Source: Paragordius varius (taxonomy: Eukaryota; Nematomorpha). Taken from it: a DNA stretch of 64,000 bases. The translations under genes were made by a program, and so were the position numbers. Positions within the stretch are counted from its first letter, which is position 1, and every line of letters starts with the position of its first letter. This document shows positions 38,979-51,019 of the stretch, in pieces. The notes below the pieces were generated by a model. It made no database searches. It was given only the letters and a program-made list of their open reading frames with translations, and was not told the DNA's origin. The DNA is taken from contig OZ176053.1 in NCBI GenBank assembly GCA_964247055.1, positions 11,160,001 through 11,224,000 of the forward strand. Direction: 5' to 3'.

Positions 38979-38997
38979 TACAAAAGACACGAATGAT

Positions 38998-39016
38998 AAT
39001 AAATTTCATATTTATT
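38998..39016. terminator. Back-to-back poly(A) signals of MED31 and cyclin-Q
   Basis: AATAAA on the plus strand (38998-39003) serves MED31, and AATAAA on the minus strand (39016-39011) serves cyclin-Q. The latter contains the cyclin-Q stop codon. The two mRNAs therefore must overlap at their 3' ends. Confidence 0.65.
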
Positions 39017-39885
39017 GATATATGTCTAATATTTGAGTAGATATATTGTTAATTGTTTCTTCAGTCATATTTTCATCGAATTTTAGCCACCATTCACTTT
39101 TTATAATTTGAAAAATCAAATTATTCTTTAAATCTCTTTCAGTGACATTTATTTTGCTAAAGGTCAAATTAATGATAGCTAGTGCTATGTTGTTGCATGT
39201 TAGATCTCCAGATTTATTTTTTGGAAAATAAATTGCTTCAACAATTTTTGGCGATAAATATATGTCTTGCAAATAGGTAAAGGCTGTTTTGTAAAGAATT
39301 TCATGCAGAGGTATCATACCGTTATTTATAGTGTTCTTTTGGTAATAATTTAAGGGTTGACATCTATTAGGCAACCAATCAAGAAATACTTTTAAGAAGG
39401 ATAACAAAGTCTAAATTATAAAAAAAATTCACTAAGTGAGGATGGTCATAAAAAATTTTGAATTTAAGTTTGAGTAGCAAAACATATTCACAGAAAGAGA
39501 CAGCATCGATATATTTATCGTAATTTTCTGGACTCAAACATTCTTCGGTGATTTTGGATTGAATACAGTTACAAATATAGTACACAACATTTATAATATC
39601 CTTTAACCTATGTGCCTCTTCGTGAGCTCTTGAGGCCAAATACAAAATTGTAATAACATAAACCTTAATAAACATTATTTATACCTTATCATTTATGTTT
39701 GTGCAAATTTCAATAGTTTGATGAGCGTATACGCAGGATGTAGCAATCGATAAACCAGTAAATTTTAACTGTGATCCTAAAAAATAAGTAAGTTTGAAAC
39801 CACAGAGCCTTATCAGTTCAACCGCATGCCTTAGTTCTAACATTAAATAATACCAAGTATGATTTAAACGAAATCGAAAATGCAT
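39012..39885 (-). CDS. CCNQ: Cyclin-Q (FAM58)
   Basis: Cyclin-Q is the activating partner of CDK10. Exons are 39885-39685, 39663-39433 and 39410-39012, giving 276 aa (human 248). The first cyclin box reads HAVELIRLCGFKL, LSIATSCVYAHQTIE and ITILYLASRAHEEAHRLKDI, matching the CCNQ order of IATACTIYH and IYLAGKVEEQHLRTRDI. Then come FYDHPHL and FLDWLPNRC. The second box contains CNNIALAIINLTF, and WWLKFDENMTEETINN matches the CCNQ end (WWQVFNDDLTKPIIDN). The two introns are 21 and 22 nt. The start is the first ATG of an open frame; the ORF upstream is closed. Confidence 0.9.
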
Positions 39886-40327
39886 TTACAAAAAAAATTC
39901 AGATGAAAAGGTATTCGTTACTATAAATACATGCATCAGGTTCATGTTATAAGAATTTTATTTAAATGTATTTAAAGCCACTTAAATATATATACGACCA
40001 AATAGAAATATAGGTACTGATGAAACAAAGACTATAATAATTTGATTTATGCTAAAAATTATAAGATGCGCAATTTTTTAAATGTGTCTAGATAAAATTA
40101 AATCTGGGTTCATTTGCATATTTGATCAATAAAATCCGTTAAGATTGCGTCCAAAATAGGGAGGGCATAAGATAACCTGATGATAGATGTTTTTATAATA
40201 TGTTAAAACATAATTATACCGTTTTAATAATGACTTTAATAAATAAGTAAGTTTCGTATAGTTTTACTAAAAATAAATTGTGAAAATGCACTTTTTTCAA
40301 ATCTAATTAGTTCGTATCAAAATTTAG

Positions 40328-40367
<40 letters not shown>

Positions 40368-40494
40368 TTCTTGGCGCTCACGCATTTTTAGGATTCGGAA
40401 CCCCGTAAAAGTTATAATTTAAATACCATTTTTATTTTTAGTACTTTATATATTAGTGATATATTTTGGAATGATGCATTTATCCCCAAATAAG
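39886..40494. other. Intergenic DNA, cyclin-Q promoter side
   Basis: The upstream region of cyclin-Q has no recognised genes. An (AT)n run lies at 40330-40364. Confidence 0.45.
40330..40364 (+). repeat. (AT)n microsatellite
   Basis: It contains about 17 AT repeats. Confidence 0.9.
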
Positions 40495-41150
40495 TGATCT
40501 CGAGCACTTACCGCAAAAGTGTTAATGACTTTCTTAACACTTCAATAAAGGGCTATTTAACACCAGACTAATTTTGAGTTTGTATTTTTAAAAAAAAACT
40601 GAAGGAAACGGTCCCAATTTAATTTTATGCTTCTATCCTAATACAAATAATATAAATATGTTAAAATATATAAATAAAATTTTGTTTTAAAAAATATATC
40701 CATGTAAACTACTCGACGCCATTTATATTTTGCAAAATTATACCATAATATTTTTAGGGTAGAATTAAAGCAATTATTTAAATTACATCTAACATTGATC
40801 GAGATAGAAAAAGCGGTTTATTTTGTATTATTTTTCAATTTTACCATTGCACACATTACACGCTGACTAAATTTTTACCTTTCGGCTTTAGCTTAAAATG
40901 AGTAATATCAAGTATTTTTTAATTATTATATATTTCGCTTTACTAATATTATATAAGTGCAAAATTTTGATATACTTTCGATTAAATTTAAATTTTAACA
41001 GGACGGGGGTACCCCAATTTGAATCGAAGGATTAAAATAAATGTGTTGTATTCAAGTGTTATATCACACCAAAAGTATTATTATAACCCTGATGCATTTT
41101 TCTATCACACGTATATTTCATCAGGCTATTTTGGGGACATGTGTAAATTA
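40495..41150. mobile_element. Family B relic split by a family C element
   Basis: GAGCACTTACCGCAAAAGTG near 40501 matches the family B arm of 17795-18812. After the intervening family C element, CCAAAAGTATTATTATAACC and the bases to about 41150 resume the sequence found beyond that arm at 18795-18890 (CCAAAAGCACCATGATAACC, then CATTTT-CTATC and TATTTCATC). The C element therefore inserted into an existing B copy. Confidence 0.65.
40575..41065 (+). mobile_element. Inverted-repeat element (family C, copy 2)
   Basis: About 490 bp is co-linear with the 47895-48480 copy (opposite strand) and the shorter 29935 copy. Shared words include TTATGCTTCTATCCTAATA, CTACTCGACGCCATTTATAT, CATCTAACATTGATCGAGAT, TTACCTTTCGGCTTTAGC and GTACCCCAATTTGAATCGAA. 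It is non-coding; the left end is worn. Confidence 0.8.
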
Positions 41151-42399
41151 TAAAGGAGAGCAATTTTTATATTTAAATTTGATTTAGATGTGAAATCTTA
41201 AATTTTTTAACCTGTCTGGATCGTGATAAGTACGCAAAAATCCGAGATTGCTTGATAAAATTTATTAAGATTTGGAAATTATAAAAGAATGCGTACTTTG
41301 CGTAAATTTTGACATTTACATAATTTTGTTGTAATTTAGTTTTGATATTTTAAAGCAAGACAAACGATTTTTAAATTATAATACACATTTTCTATATACT
41401 TCAATAACGCTAAATTTTTTATCATCTTAGTTAATTAAATAATTAGTTTGAGTGTGATCCCTCCAAAGCAATTAATTAAAAAATTAAAAAAGAACGGATT
41501 CTTTAATCCTTAGTTGATAAATATCTTCAGCAGTTCGGATTGCACAAAACATCCCAATGAGTTAAATAACACAAATATTGTTTTGTTTTTTTGCAGTTTA
41601 TGTTATATTTTAGTGCTTTTTTAATTATCTTTCACTAAAAAATTTGTTTATAATATAAAGCAGTTAGTATAAAAGTGGTAATGTCATTCTTATATCATTC
41701 TCAAGGCCCAAAACCAAAAAACCTAATTTCGTCAGAATATATTTCATATCCAACGATTTCGTACACCGTGTAATCTAGATAAAACGTTTTTTACCGTTTT
41801 CCATGCTTCATCAACTATTAACGTGGTGAATTTATAAATAAAAAATTGTTTTTTAAACGAAATATAATATTAGGTATAATCAACTAAAATGAACTGTAAC
41901 AGATGGGTAATAAATCTTAAACATTTTGAACGACGCGCTAATGCAAAAAAATAGTTTCGAAAGCTGTTTTGTCTTTAATAACAATAAAAATTTAAGCTAT
42001 AAGAAAAAAACTTAACTTAAGTGTTTTCTCATCACTCTAGTGTACACTTGCTGTCTTCTAACAATTTGCCACGCTTTACTTACAAGTCAAAGGCGACTTT
42101 TTGTTATCCCACCCCAAGTAAATCTTGGTTTATACGTAGTTAATGTTAAACTAAGAGACACAGCCAAAAGTCAGACGATTAACTTGACACAATCCACATT
42201 TTTTTCATCTGCATTAAACGACAAGCACACACCTGAATTAAAAATTAGTGTCTTATCTTTCTCCTTCAATTTTTGTGCTCGTATGGCATCATTGACATAT
42301 AAGAAAAAGGCTGTGGATAGTTTGTTGGCAGAAACATATTGTGAAGATGCTTTATGGAGTACACATGTTTAATATGGATTTGAAATATTAAAAGTGGTA
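41151..42399. other. Intergenic DNA, no clear gene
   Basis: This is AT-rich sequence. An open frame of 110 codons at 42040-42372 (plus) has no family likeness that I can see, and it directly precedes a mariner relic, so it may be part of an element rather than a gene. Confidence 0.4.
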
Positions 42400-42960
42400 A
42401 TTTCATGTGGAGTAAGGGTAGACCACACAACCACGAGACACTAAAAAATGAGTTAGTAGATGATGACCAAACTCAAACTAACAACAATTGGCAAAAGCAT
42501 TACATGAAACGCAAAAGGCAGTAATTATATGTCTAAGAGCAAAAGAAAAGACCAATAAACGCGGTAAATGGGCTCCACATTATTTAAATGAAGTCGAATC
42601 GAAAATCGCAAAATCACTTTAAATTATGCTCCAACGTCACCGAATGAATTCATTTTTGCATTTAATGTAACCGGTGATAATAGATGGCTTTATTTTCTAA
42701 ATCAAATCTAAAAAAATGTGAATTCATTTTGCCAAACGGATCTATCAATACCAAGGCCAAATCGCTTTGGCAAGAACACCATACTATTAAGGGAGAGCAT
42801 ATGTTTTATGAACTTTTACCCAATGAAACCATTAGTTCTCAACGCTATTGTCAACAAATGATCTATTTAAATCATGATTAGTTGGAAACAACCGGAATTG
42901 GCAATTAGTCATGGTAAAGTGTTTTTGCTTTGACATTCGTCTCTCACATCAACGCCAGTA
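42400..42960 (+). mobile_element. Mariner transposase relic
   Basis: Fragments in shifting frames match mariner (DD34D) transposases in order: GRPH, DDQTQT, KRGKWAPHYLNE, VTGDNRWLYFLN, AKSLWQEHHTIKG and YELLPNETISSQRYCQQM. The spacing follows the family (WVPHELN, VTGDEKWIYYDN, IHYELLP, YCQQL). There are several stops and frame changes and no C-terminal third, so it cannot be active. TIRs were not located. Confidence 0.85.
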
Positions 42961-43079
42961 AAAGCAAATGGAAATCGTTTAGATAGGAAATTCTTTTGCA
43001 TCCGTGAACTCTCCTGCCTGCGGACATTTGACCAATAAAACTTCGCATCAATAGGGCACATCCTTGCTGCAGCACTATT

Positions 43080-43185
43080 TCACAAACTGTGGAATTTGTA
43101 TTTATTTGGTGTTTCGAATTCTTCGCGGCCGCACATACTGTCTAGTAGGGCGGCATGCGGCTCACTGAAAGTGTGGACACCCCTA
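43080..43185. mobile_element. hAT-type element end
   Basis: Reversed, the right end reads AGGGGTGTCCACACTTTCAG followed by GC-rich GAGCCGCATGCCGCCC, like the TIR and subterminal region of hAT elements and like the MITE at 25622-25887. The other end was not found; GCGGTCCGCC-containing sequence just right of it (43215-43235) may belong to a second fragment. Confidence 0.5.
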
Positions 43186-45053
43186 ATTTAGAGAATAGTG
43201 CCCAACACAAATGGCCTCGCGGTCCGCCTTTCGGCTCAAAATGGCAGAGTTGCATTTTCTAATAAATAAACTTAAGGCATTATCATATATTTATTTTATT
43301 AAATTTCAACATGAGACACAAAAATATTGTAATGTACTATGACCGCCATTTATTACCAAAAACAAATATAAATTTGAAACTTACTTTAAGAACATACTTT
43401 AAATCCAAATGTAAGAAAATAATAATTTAACGGTAACAATTTAACCCTTTATTAAGGAGGTTAATGTAAAATAGATATTCTAAGATATGAATCCGTAAAA
43501 CATTTTTATAATGATGAAAGAATGGAAAGTTTTTTTGTTTGGTGGTATCTTCTAATGTTTTTCGGTCCGCACAAAAAGCCAAGGAAGGCCTTATGTTAAA
43601 CATTTGATTTTGTGTTTTTAAATTATTTTTTTTAATAATTTATTTATTAAAAGAACAATATACATATTTAAGTTAAGTTGATAATTCCTTCTTCATGTTA
43701 AAATTATCCTTACAATAAACGTTGGTTATATATAAAGCCAAAACCTTCTTTGTACTTACATACGGTCATTATTTGTTATATAATAAAAAAGATAATAAAA
43801 TATAACAAAAGATTATTGTAACTTGACCTTTTCCTTTGTTACCTCTTAAGTACTTTCGGTATTCATAAAAAATATATTTAAATACCCTGAAAATAATTGA
43901 TTATGATAAAGAAAAATATGATAATATAATGTTGAACGGATTAGTATAATCATTGCATATTTTTTTAATAAATATTTCAGGTAAAAGAGGGATATACACA
44001 TAAGGACTAAATATAAATTTTTTATTTTTCTAACTTTTGCCTTTAATAAATACATACTTTTGTCCAAAATGTGACATCAAATGATGGGTGTTTATTTACC
44101 TTTTTTACAAACCAAAATGCAAATTAGTATGTTGAAAATATGTTTTATTGCAAAACAATTATAGATTTATTTACTTTATACTTATGAATGTGCCATCGTA
44201 TTTTTTCGCACACACCTCTCAACATATTAGAATATCTTAGGTATTATTTATGCTTAAAATGATTCCATACATATTCCTTGATTTTTTCACCATACCTATA
44301 CCATATATATCACAATCTTACCTAAAGTAGATTCTTGTTGAAGACTTTGATTTAATTCGAAATAAAAAACTTTTACAACAAACATGACAATAATAATATT
44401 CTCTATTAATTATATGACTAAATGCCTAATTTATTTGCTTAAACTGATATAATATATTCTCGAATCTTAATCTCATATATATATATATATAAAGATATCT
44501 CCTTTTTAGTTTAGATAATTTATAAGTATTAATTAATGAAATTTGTGACGATTATGCATAGCAACTTTGTTGCTAATTGTTCTCTTAACGAAAGATATTT
44601 TGCTGCCTAACCTATATTGATAATTGTGATTAGACAGACGTCTTTATCGCAAAATTGAGAGAGTTAAAATTTAATCAATACTATGAAAAATAAAGATATG
44701 TATAATTATTGAAGATTATATCAAAAGCAAGTGAATATAACAAAATTTATATTCTATTTCTCGATTCTCTCTGTAGAAATATGTTTGCATATCCAATGTT
44801 ATTTTGAATAGATTGCAGTTAACAAATCATTTTATACACCTATGAATCAAATAATGAGAACATGGCACATTAATTAATAATTTAAACAATTATAGTATAA
44901 CATATAACTGTTAATCAGTTTAATCCATTTCTAACCTTATTTATAGCATAAAAAAGCTTATTCGTCTTAGACAGTTTATAGATATACAATTTATCTTGCA
45001 TATTTTTAAACAAGCTTATTAAACAACTAAATTCGATCGCTCACGATACTCCT
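43186..45053. other. Intergenic DNA upstream of the PTB-like gene
   Basis: No gene or clear repeat was recognised. It must hold the promoter of the gene at 45054. Confidence 0.45.
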
Positions 45054-47801
45054 ATGAAGAAAAAATCAAACTCTCCATATGATCTTTGGTTTGTTGGAGT
45101 GAATGGAATTGCCTTTCTACATAACGAAGAAAAACTTACTAATTTAGTATATAGCATGGTTCAAACAATTTTTAATACCCTGCTAATGAGTAAAAATTGT
45201 ATTATCCACCCAGATAACAGTCAAATTAATACTACTAAAATTCTGTTTTCTTTTATTGAAAATTGGGAAAATTATTTACCGCATGTCAGCATAAACCTGT
45301 GTTCCAAGGGCATACACTTAACCCATTTTTCTAACAATAATAACGATAGTCATTATGATAAAAACCATGCTGTTAATGAATTTAATATTTACAATATGTT
45401 CCGTAATGGTGCCGACCTCAATTTTTCTAACAATGAACAAAATGGATCTCCAAAAAATATTGAAAGCAATTTAAACTTTGCTCATTACATGCCCCCTAAC
45501 CAAAATTTACCGTTTGATCACGTAACTGATTCTAAACATTCGCTGCATACTATCACCATACCTCATATAGATTACAATAATAATTTTATTATTGGGGGCA
45601 TACATAAGCCCCAAAATATGGTTCATCATCATCATGAGTTAAATAGTATTTGTGTCAATAAATCTTGTGGGGACGCCAAGAAGACCGAAAAGTATAAGGA
45701 TAAAAGAAGAAGGGAAGGTTTTTCCAAACCCAACACAGAATCAATTCCATCCGATTCCCCTAGGTCGACGATCAAATCCTTAAAGTTTTTTGTGCCATCC
45801 CACGCCTTAGTATCGTGCCATCTTATCCCAATTAATCTACAAGCGTTATTTTATCATCATCATCATAATTATAAAAGCACAAAGTATCAATCGGTTAAAG
45901 ATGAAAAAAGATTGGATCCTACATACGATTTGTATGTGCTAGCATGTGTCTTGTTAATCTATAATCCTAAAACTAATTGTCCGGTGCATTTATATGCGTA
46001 TTCATGCCGTGACTTAACCATAGCAAACACTATTTATCACCAACTCAATGAACTAATCCAGGAACGAGCTAATAGACAACGCTTAAGGCATGTCATATCT
46101 TTTACATAAAAATTGGTGTCGTTAAAATAATTTTATGTGCATATAATTTATCTTTTTTCTTTTTGAGAGTAGTAACATATATATAATTTTTCATTAAGTA
46201 AATAGAATAATGGTTAGGTTATATGTGTCCTCTTTTACCTTATCATATAAATTTAATGACTAGCACACAAGTTAAGTGCGAAAACCATTTATGCAAATTT
46301 TACAATGCAATAAAAACTGTAAGATTTCATATAAAAAATAGCTATTTTTCTTCCATTATAATAAAGAATATGAAAATAATGGACGGTTACTTTTATAAAA
46401 TATTTAACTGTATCCATATTTATAAAATTTTACAACAGATTGATTGAGGAACGATTAGAGCAAATGGGTATGATCCATACTAACTATAAGACAAACAATA
46501 ATGTTAATGATAATATCAAAGAAAGTTATTCAGAACAAACTTCTGCTTCAAAAATCGTAATTCCCAAAATAAACGTTAACGGGAATGTGCTAACTTTACA
46601 ACAACCAATTACCGAAAATAACGTTAATCAAGTTAAGATTATTTCTAGCGAAAATGCAAGCGTAAATCTTAATAATCCCTCCGTAACAGCTAATGGAGAA
46701 TCAATTATTAAAACCAATCTTCAGAATGGGAACGCTAAAAATTATTATAATCATAAGGCTAAAGTTAATAAACCGAAAAATCTATTGATTCATGCCTGGA
46801 ATGAGCAAAGAGAAGCTTTGGCCCATGAACTTAAGCAAAAGTTGGCGCTTAAAGCCAAGGACCCTGTTTACATACCACCATGTGATTACGACAATGAAGA
46901 AGTTGCCGACCCACATGAGTTACAATCCCTCAGTAACAGTAATGAAAATGCAAAGGATGGCGAAAGAAATTTCGACACAAGCGCATTACCATTAAGACTT
47001 AGGACTTACAAAGTTAAGTTGCCGAAAAAAATGTATTTACCCATGCCTGATGTGTCAGAAAACACAACAGACGTAGACGAAGGTCACCAGAGTATGAGTG
47101 AAAAATCATCCACAAGCCTTCACAACATAATGATAATGGGGTGCAATGAGAAGGCACAACATCAAAAGCAAACCTATATTTCCCCGACAACTAATAAAAA
47201 CCTAATTACCAAAGGAATGAATGACACAAAGAATATTAGTTTTACCGAAGATGGTCTTATGCTTATGGATGTTTCTTCCACAATCAGGCCAACAACAAAT
47301 GTACAAAAAAATGAGGATAAAATATTGAAAAAGTCCATGAACAAAAGTAGTTTATCGGATGAATCTGAAGATTATATAAGTTGGTCGAATTCATCTGAGG
47401 AACGACACAAATCCACATGCCTTACAAATGAACGTGAACCATTAACTACTCTTACTCCGGCCAATATTATGATGAACAAAGAATCGTCAAACCACATTCC
47501 GTATATGGATCCGATTCAACAACCTACCACTAATTATTTTAACAACAAGCCATCAAATCAAACAAAATATTTGGGCGCTACAAAACCATACAAAATAGAT
47601 TCATACGAAAAAAGATATTTTACTAAGCTCATGGTTAGGAGTGGTGACAATGGAGACCAACAGGTTGGGGATTGTTATGATGTGTTACCCATGTCGCAAT
47701 ACAATGGACATAATGACACATTTTACGGTCGTGGTAAAGAAAATGATTTTGGATGGCAAGAGTATTCGGATAATTTTAAGACCAGATTATTTTTATACTA
47801 A
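45054..47801 (+). CDS. Protein with PTB-like N-terminal domain, low-complexity C-terminus
   Basis: Two long exons (45054-46087 or 46091; 46439 or 46449 to 47801) give about 798 aa. I do not recognise the family. The N-terminal 350 residues look like a PTB/PID fold with an Asn/His-rich insertion: a first strand PYDLWFVGVNGI, a helix, HVSINLCSKGIHLTHF, then FFVPSHALVSCHLIP, DLYVLACVLLIYNP, CPVHLYAYSCRD and a C-terminal helix TIYHQLNELIQ. The strand pattern is closest to tensin-type or FAM43-type PTB domains. The rest is low complexity, with one conserved-looking patch (NLLIHAWNEQREALAHELKQ). The junction is uncertain: either a GC donor (AAG|GCATGT) to CAG|A, or a GT donor 4 bp on to GAG|GAA; both keep frame. 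AATAAA at 47838 follows the stop. Confidence 0.6.
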
Positions 47802-47837
47802 TTACATACATGTTTAATAATATTTATAAATTAATTT

Positions 47838-47843
47838 AATAAA
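47838..47843 (+). terminator. Poly(A) signal of the PTB-like gene
   Basis: AATAAA lies 37 bp after the stop codon. Confidence 0.6.
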
Positions 47844-47894
47844 TATGTATGAAACGCAAACATCACTATATTTTCTTCTTATGCAACTTTAACA

Positions 47895-48480
47895 CTTGGA
47901 TACAACACATTCATTTTTGTCCTCCGATTCAAATTGGGGTAGTTAAATACCCCAGGCTTGTTTAAAATTAAATTCTTTAAAAAAATATGGAAGGAATCGA
48001 AACCATGGCAAAATTTTGCACTTATATAACATTAATGAACCAAAATATATAAAATAATTTATTCAAAAAAATTTGAAATTACTTATTTTAAGCTAAAACC
48101 AAAAGGTAAAAATTTCTTCGACATGACATGTGTGAAATGGTAAAATTAAAAATTATTACAAAACAAACGGCTTTTTCTATTTCTATCAATGTTAGATGTA
48201 ATTTAAAAAAAAAATTAACTTTAATTTACCCTTAAAATTAAATTAAGACGATATTTTGCAAAAAAATTTTAAAATAAAAATGGCGTCGAAGTAGTTTGAC
48301 ATGGAACTATTTTTTCAAAACAAAATTTTATTTAGATATTTTGGCATATTTATAAAATTTTTATTAGGATAGAAGCATTAATTTAAATTGGGACCATTTC
48401 CTTCAGTAGTTTTTTAAAAATCTTAACTCAAATATAGTCTGGGGTAATTAGATACCCCAATTTGAATCGATAATTTAATG
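47895..48480 (-). mobile_element. Inverted-repeat element (family C, copy 3), most complete
   Basis: About 585 bp. The left end has CGATTCAAATTGGGGTAGTT followed by AAATACCCCAGG. The right end, reversed, has CGATTCAAATTGGGGTATCT followed by AATTACCCCAGA. The TIRs are thus about 35 bp and contain a small GGGGTA/TACCCC palindrome. It is non-coding. The body runs opposite to the copies at 40575 and 29935. Confidence 0.8.
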
Positions 48481-49329
48481 GAAGCGCAATAGTTATTATT
48501 GCGAGTTGGAATTTAGGCAGTTCAATCCACATACATGAAAGATTTTTCCGTTTTTGAATTAGTCTTAAATCTCAAATATCACGATAAATCATAAAAACAA
48601 ATGTATTTTTACCATTTATTGCATTGCTTAAAAGCGAATATATACAGCGAAAAGTGAAGGTAATAAATAATCAAAAGTTTTATGGTGCAGAAAATGATTG
48701 TGCAAATTTAGGTGCAAAACTACATAACAAAGTGCAAGGTGCAAGTGCAAAAATATTTAAAAAATATTATATAAAATGTTAAAATTAAACTAAAATATAA
48801 TAATTGGTTATTTTTTTTTAAATTTTTTTTGCAAAAAATTATTTAATTTGGCAGTTTTTGTAGAATGTTGAAAGCGTTAATTCTGCTGCTTTTGTTGCTG
48901 TCGAAGTTGACTATTGAGGTTTGATTGCCAGGAATTATGGTTCCAATTTCTTTGGCTATATATAAATATTAAGTTATTAATATATGTTTAATAATTATGG
49001 AAACCGAGTTAGAAATCTATATTTTGCAAAAAGATTGATCATACAATTTTTTTAACATCCTCAAAACAGATTGATATATTCTTTGGGTTGTGGTATTTAT
49101 ATATTGGTCAAATGATATCCAAAAAATATTATTATAATTAATTGTTATTAACAGCACAAGTTTAGTTATGCATTGGTTTAAGTGAGAGAAGACGTAAAAT
49201 ATACATAGAATTAATTCGATACAGAGACCATTTTGTTGAGTGACATTCAGCTACAAAAACACATGATTTTGCCTTGTGTAGCACCTTTTTTATCCCAGTA
49301 ATCATGATAAATTTAGTGACTGAAAAAAT
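48481..49329. other. Intergenic DNA without recognised genes
   Basis: This is AT-rich DNA with nothing supported. A worn 5' part of the next mariner copy may start in its right end. Confidence 0.4.
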
Positions 49330-50080
49330 TTCCGGCAACATTAGAATCGGTTAAAACTCATCGTTTTTTGTCAGAAACATTTGAACATCAAACACGTGAA
49401 AAATGGATTTATAAATAAAAATAAGATATAAAAAAAGACAGCGCTTTCTTAAACCACATAAATGTGAAAGAGTTATTGGTGAGAACCCAACAATTTAATA
49501 GCAATTGAAAGAAGCATTATATTCATCACAAAAAACATTCATCAGACGTCTACGAGTAATGGTACAATAAATTAAATGGGTCTTACATAATTAATATGAA
49601 TTTAAAATCGAATATAGCAAAATTTGTAATCAAAATTCAACGTCCGAAATGTAATCATTTTAGCATCGATAAGATGTGGTTATATTAAGTTAAAAATCGA
49701 GATTTCATTTTGCCATACGGATTCACCGACGCCGCCCTGGCCAAATTGCTAAAACCATGCTTTGAGTCTGGTTGATTTAAATGGTATTGTGTATTTTAGA
49801 TGCGTGGTGAAAGCTATAACAACAAATGATTGATTTAAACCCCGCATTAATAAGAAACGGCCGCAATGGGTTAGAACTCAGAACACATGACAAAATAATT
49901 TTGGTACATGACACATTGTCTCACACAGCAAAAGTGGAACCAAACTCTTTTGAACTAACGCCATCTGACAATATTTATTATACAAGGAGCTCTCGCAAGG
50001 GTTGGAAAATTGATTAAACATTTTTTGCAAAAGACAATCAACTTTTCTGGCATAAAATTTATCTATTACTTGAAAGAAAG
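49330..50080 (+). mobile_element. Second mariner transposase relic
   Basis: Broken frames read HRFLSETFEHQTRE near 49360, FILPYG near 49705, QMIDLNPALIRNGRNGLELR, then KIILVHDTLSHTAKVEPNSF and ELTPSDNIYY. The block HDTLSHTAK followed by PSD corresponds to the mariner HDNARPH...SPDLAPSDYH catalytic region; the second catalytic Asp is within VHDT. Several stops break it. It covers more of the C-terminal side than the copy at 42400. Confidence 0.8.
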
Positions 50081-51019
50081 GCAAAATATATAGAAGGAGA
50101 TGTAAAATATTTTAAATAATATAAAATTTCCTTTCGATACATTTTTTAAACTAAAAAACTGGTAAAAATTATAATTACAGCTGATAAAATAGCAATATTA
50201 TTGAGTGTATGTAAAAAAAAATCATAAAATATTTTTTTTGATAATAGGTATTATACAACCTAAAATATCATTAATAGTAAAATTTAATCAATTAGTACGA
50301 TTTATAAAAATACAAATAAGCTTTAATTTTATTTTTTGAAAAAGTGATTTATGTTTATTTCCACAAATAATGTAATATTAGTTGTTCCTGTCTTGCTGGT
50401 CAATAGCCGGGTTAATTTCCCAAAAATTATAATTAACTAGCCTCATAATGAATAGTGGCATTATATTCCACAATTACATATTCAATTTTTCATTTCAGTA
50501 AATTTTTTAAGCTATCTTTAGGGTTAGCATTTCGAATGTAACAGTCGATCTTACTGTATTCAAGTCAATTGTATGATCAATGAATGCATGTATGTCCAAA
50601 ACATGGATTGGATGAATTATCAGAATAATATATTTTAGTTGGCAAATACATAAACATTTATTTAAAATTAATATATAAAATAATTTGTGCTGAGTTATTG
50701 ACCGGCAATACATTCTTAATTAAATGCACCTTTTATATACAAAACAACCAAATATGATATATGAATACTTATGAAGCTATTTATCAACCAGAATTTTAAG
50801 TATATTTCATGTTCAAAAATAATTTATAGTATTTTATATTTAAATTACTTATTAGCTGAAGCTAGGCTAAAGTTTATATCCGATTGACGGTTTTGACTAT
50901 CTTGACGGTTTGTGGATTGCCACTCATTAGCATCCTTTAGTTTACACATTCATTATATTAATACATATATGTAATGGATGATAAGTAGCCTGAAATCATA
51001 ATTAGTTATACTTTCATAT
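50081..51019. other. Intergenic DNA beyond the lipid transfer protein gene
   Basis: AT-rich, with no gene or recognisable repeat. Confidence 0.45.

Noticed and set aside
42040-42372. A 110-codon plus-strand ORF as a gene
   Set aside because: No recognised domain, no clear splice sites, and it abuts a transposon relic; support is too thin to call.
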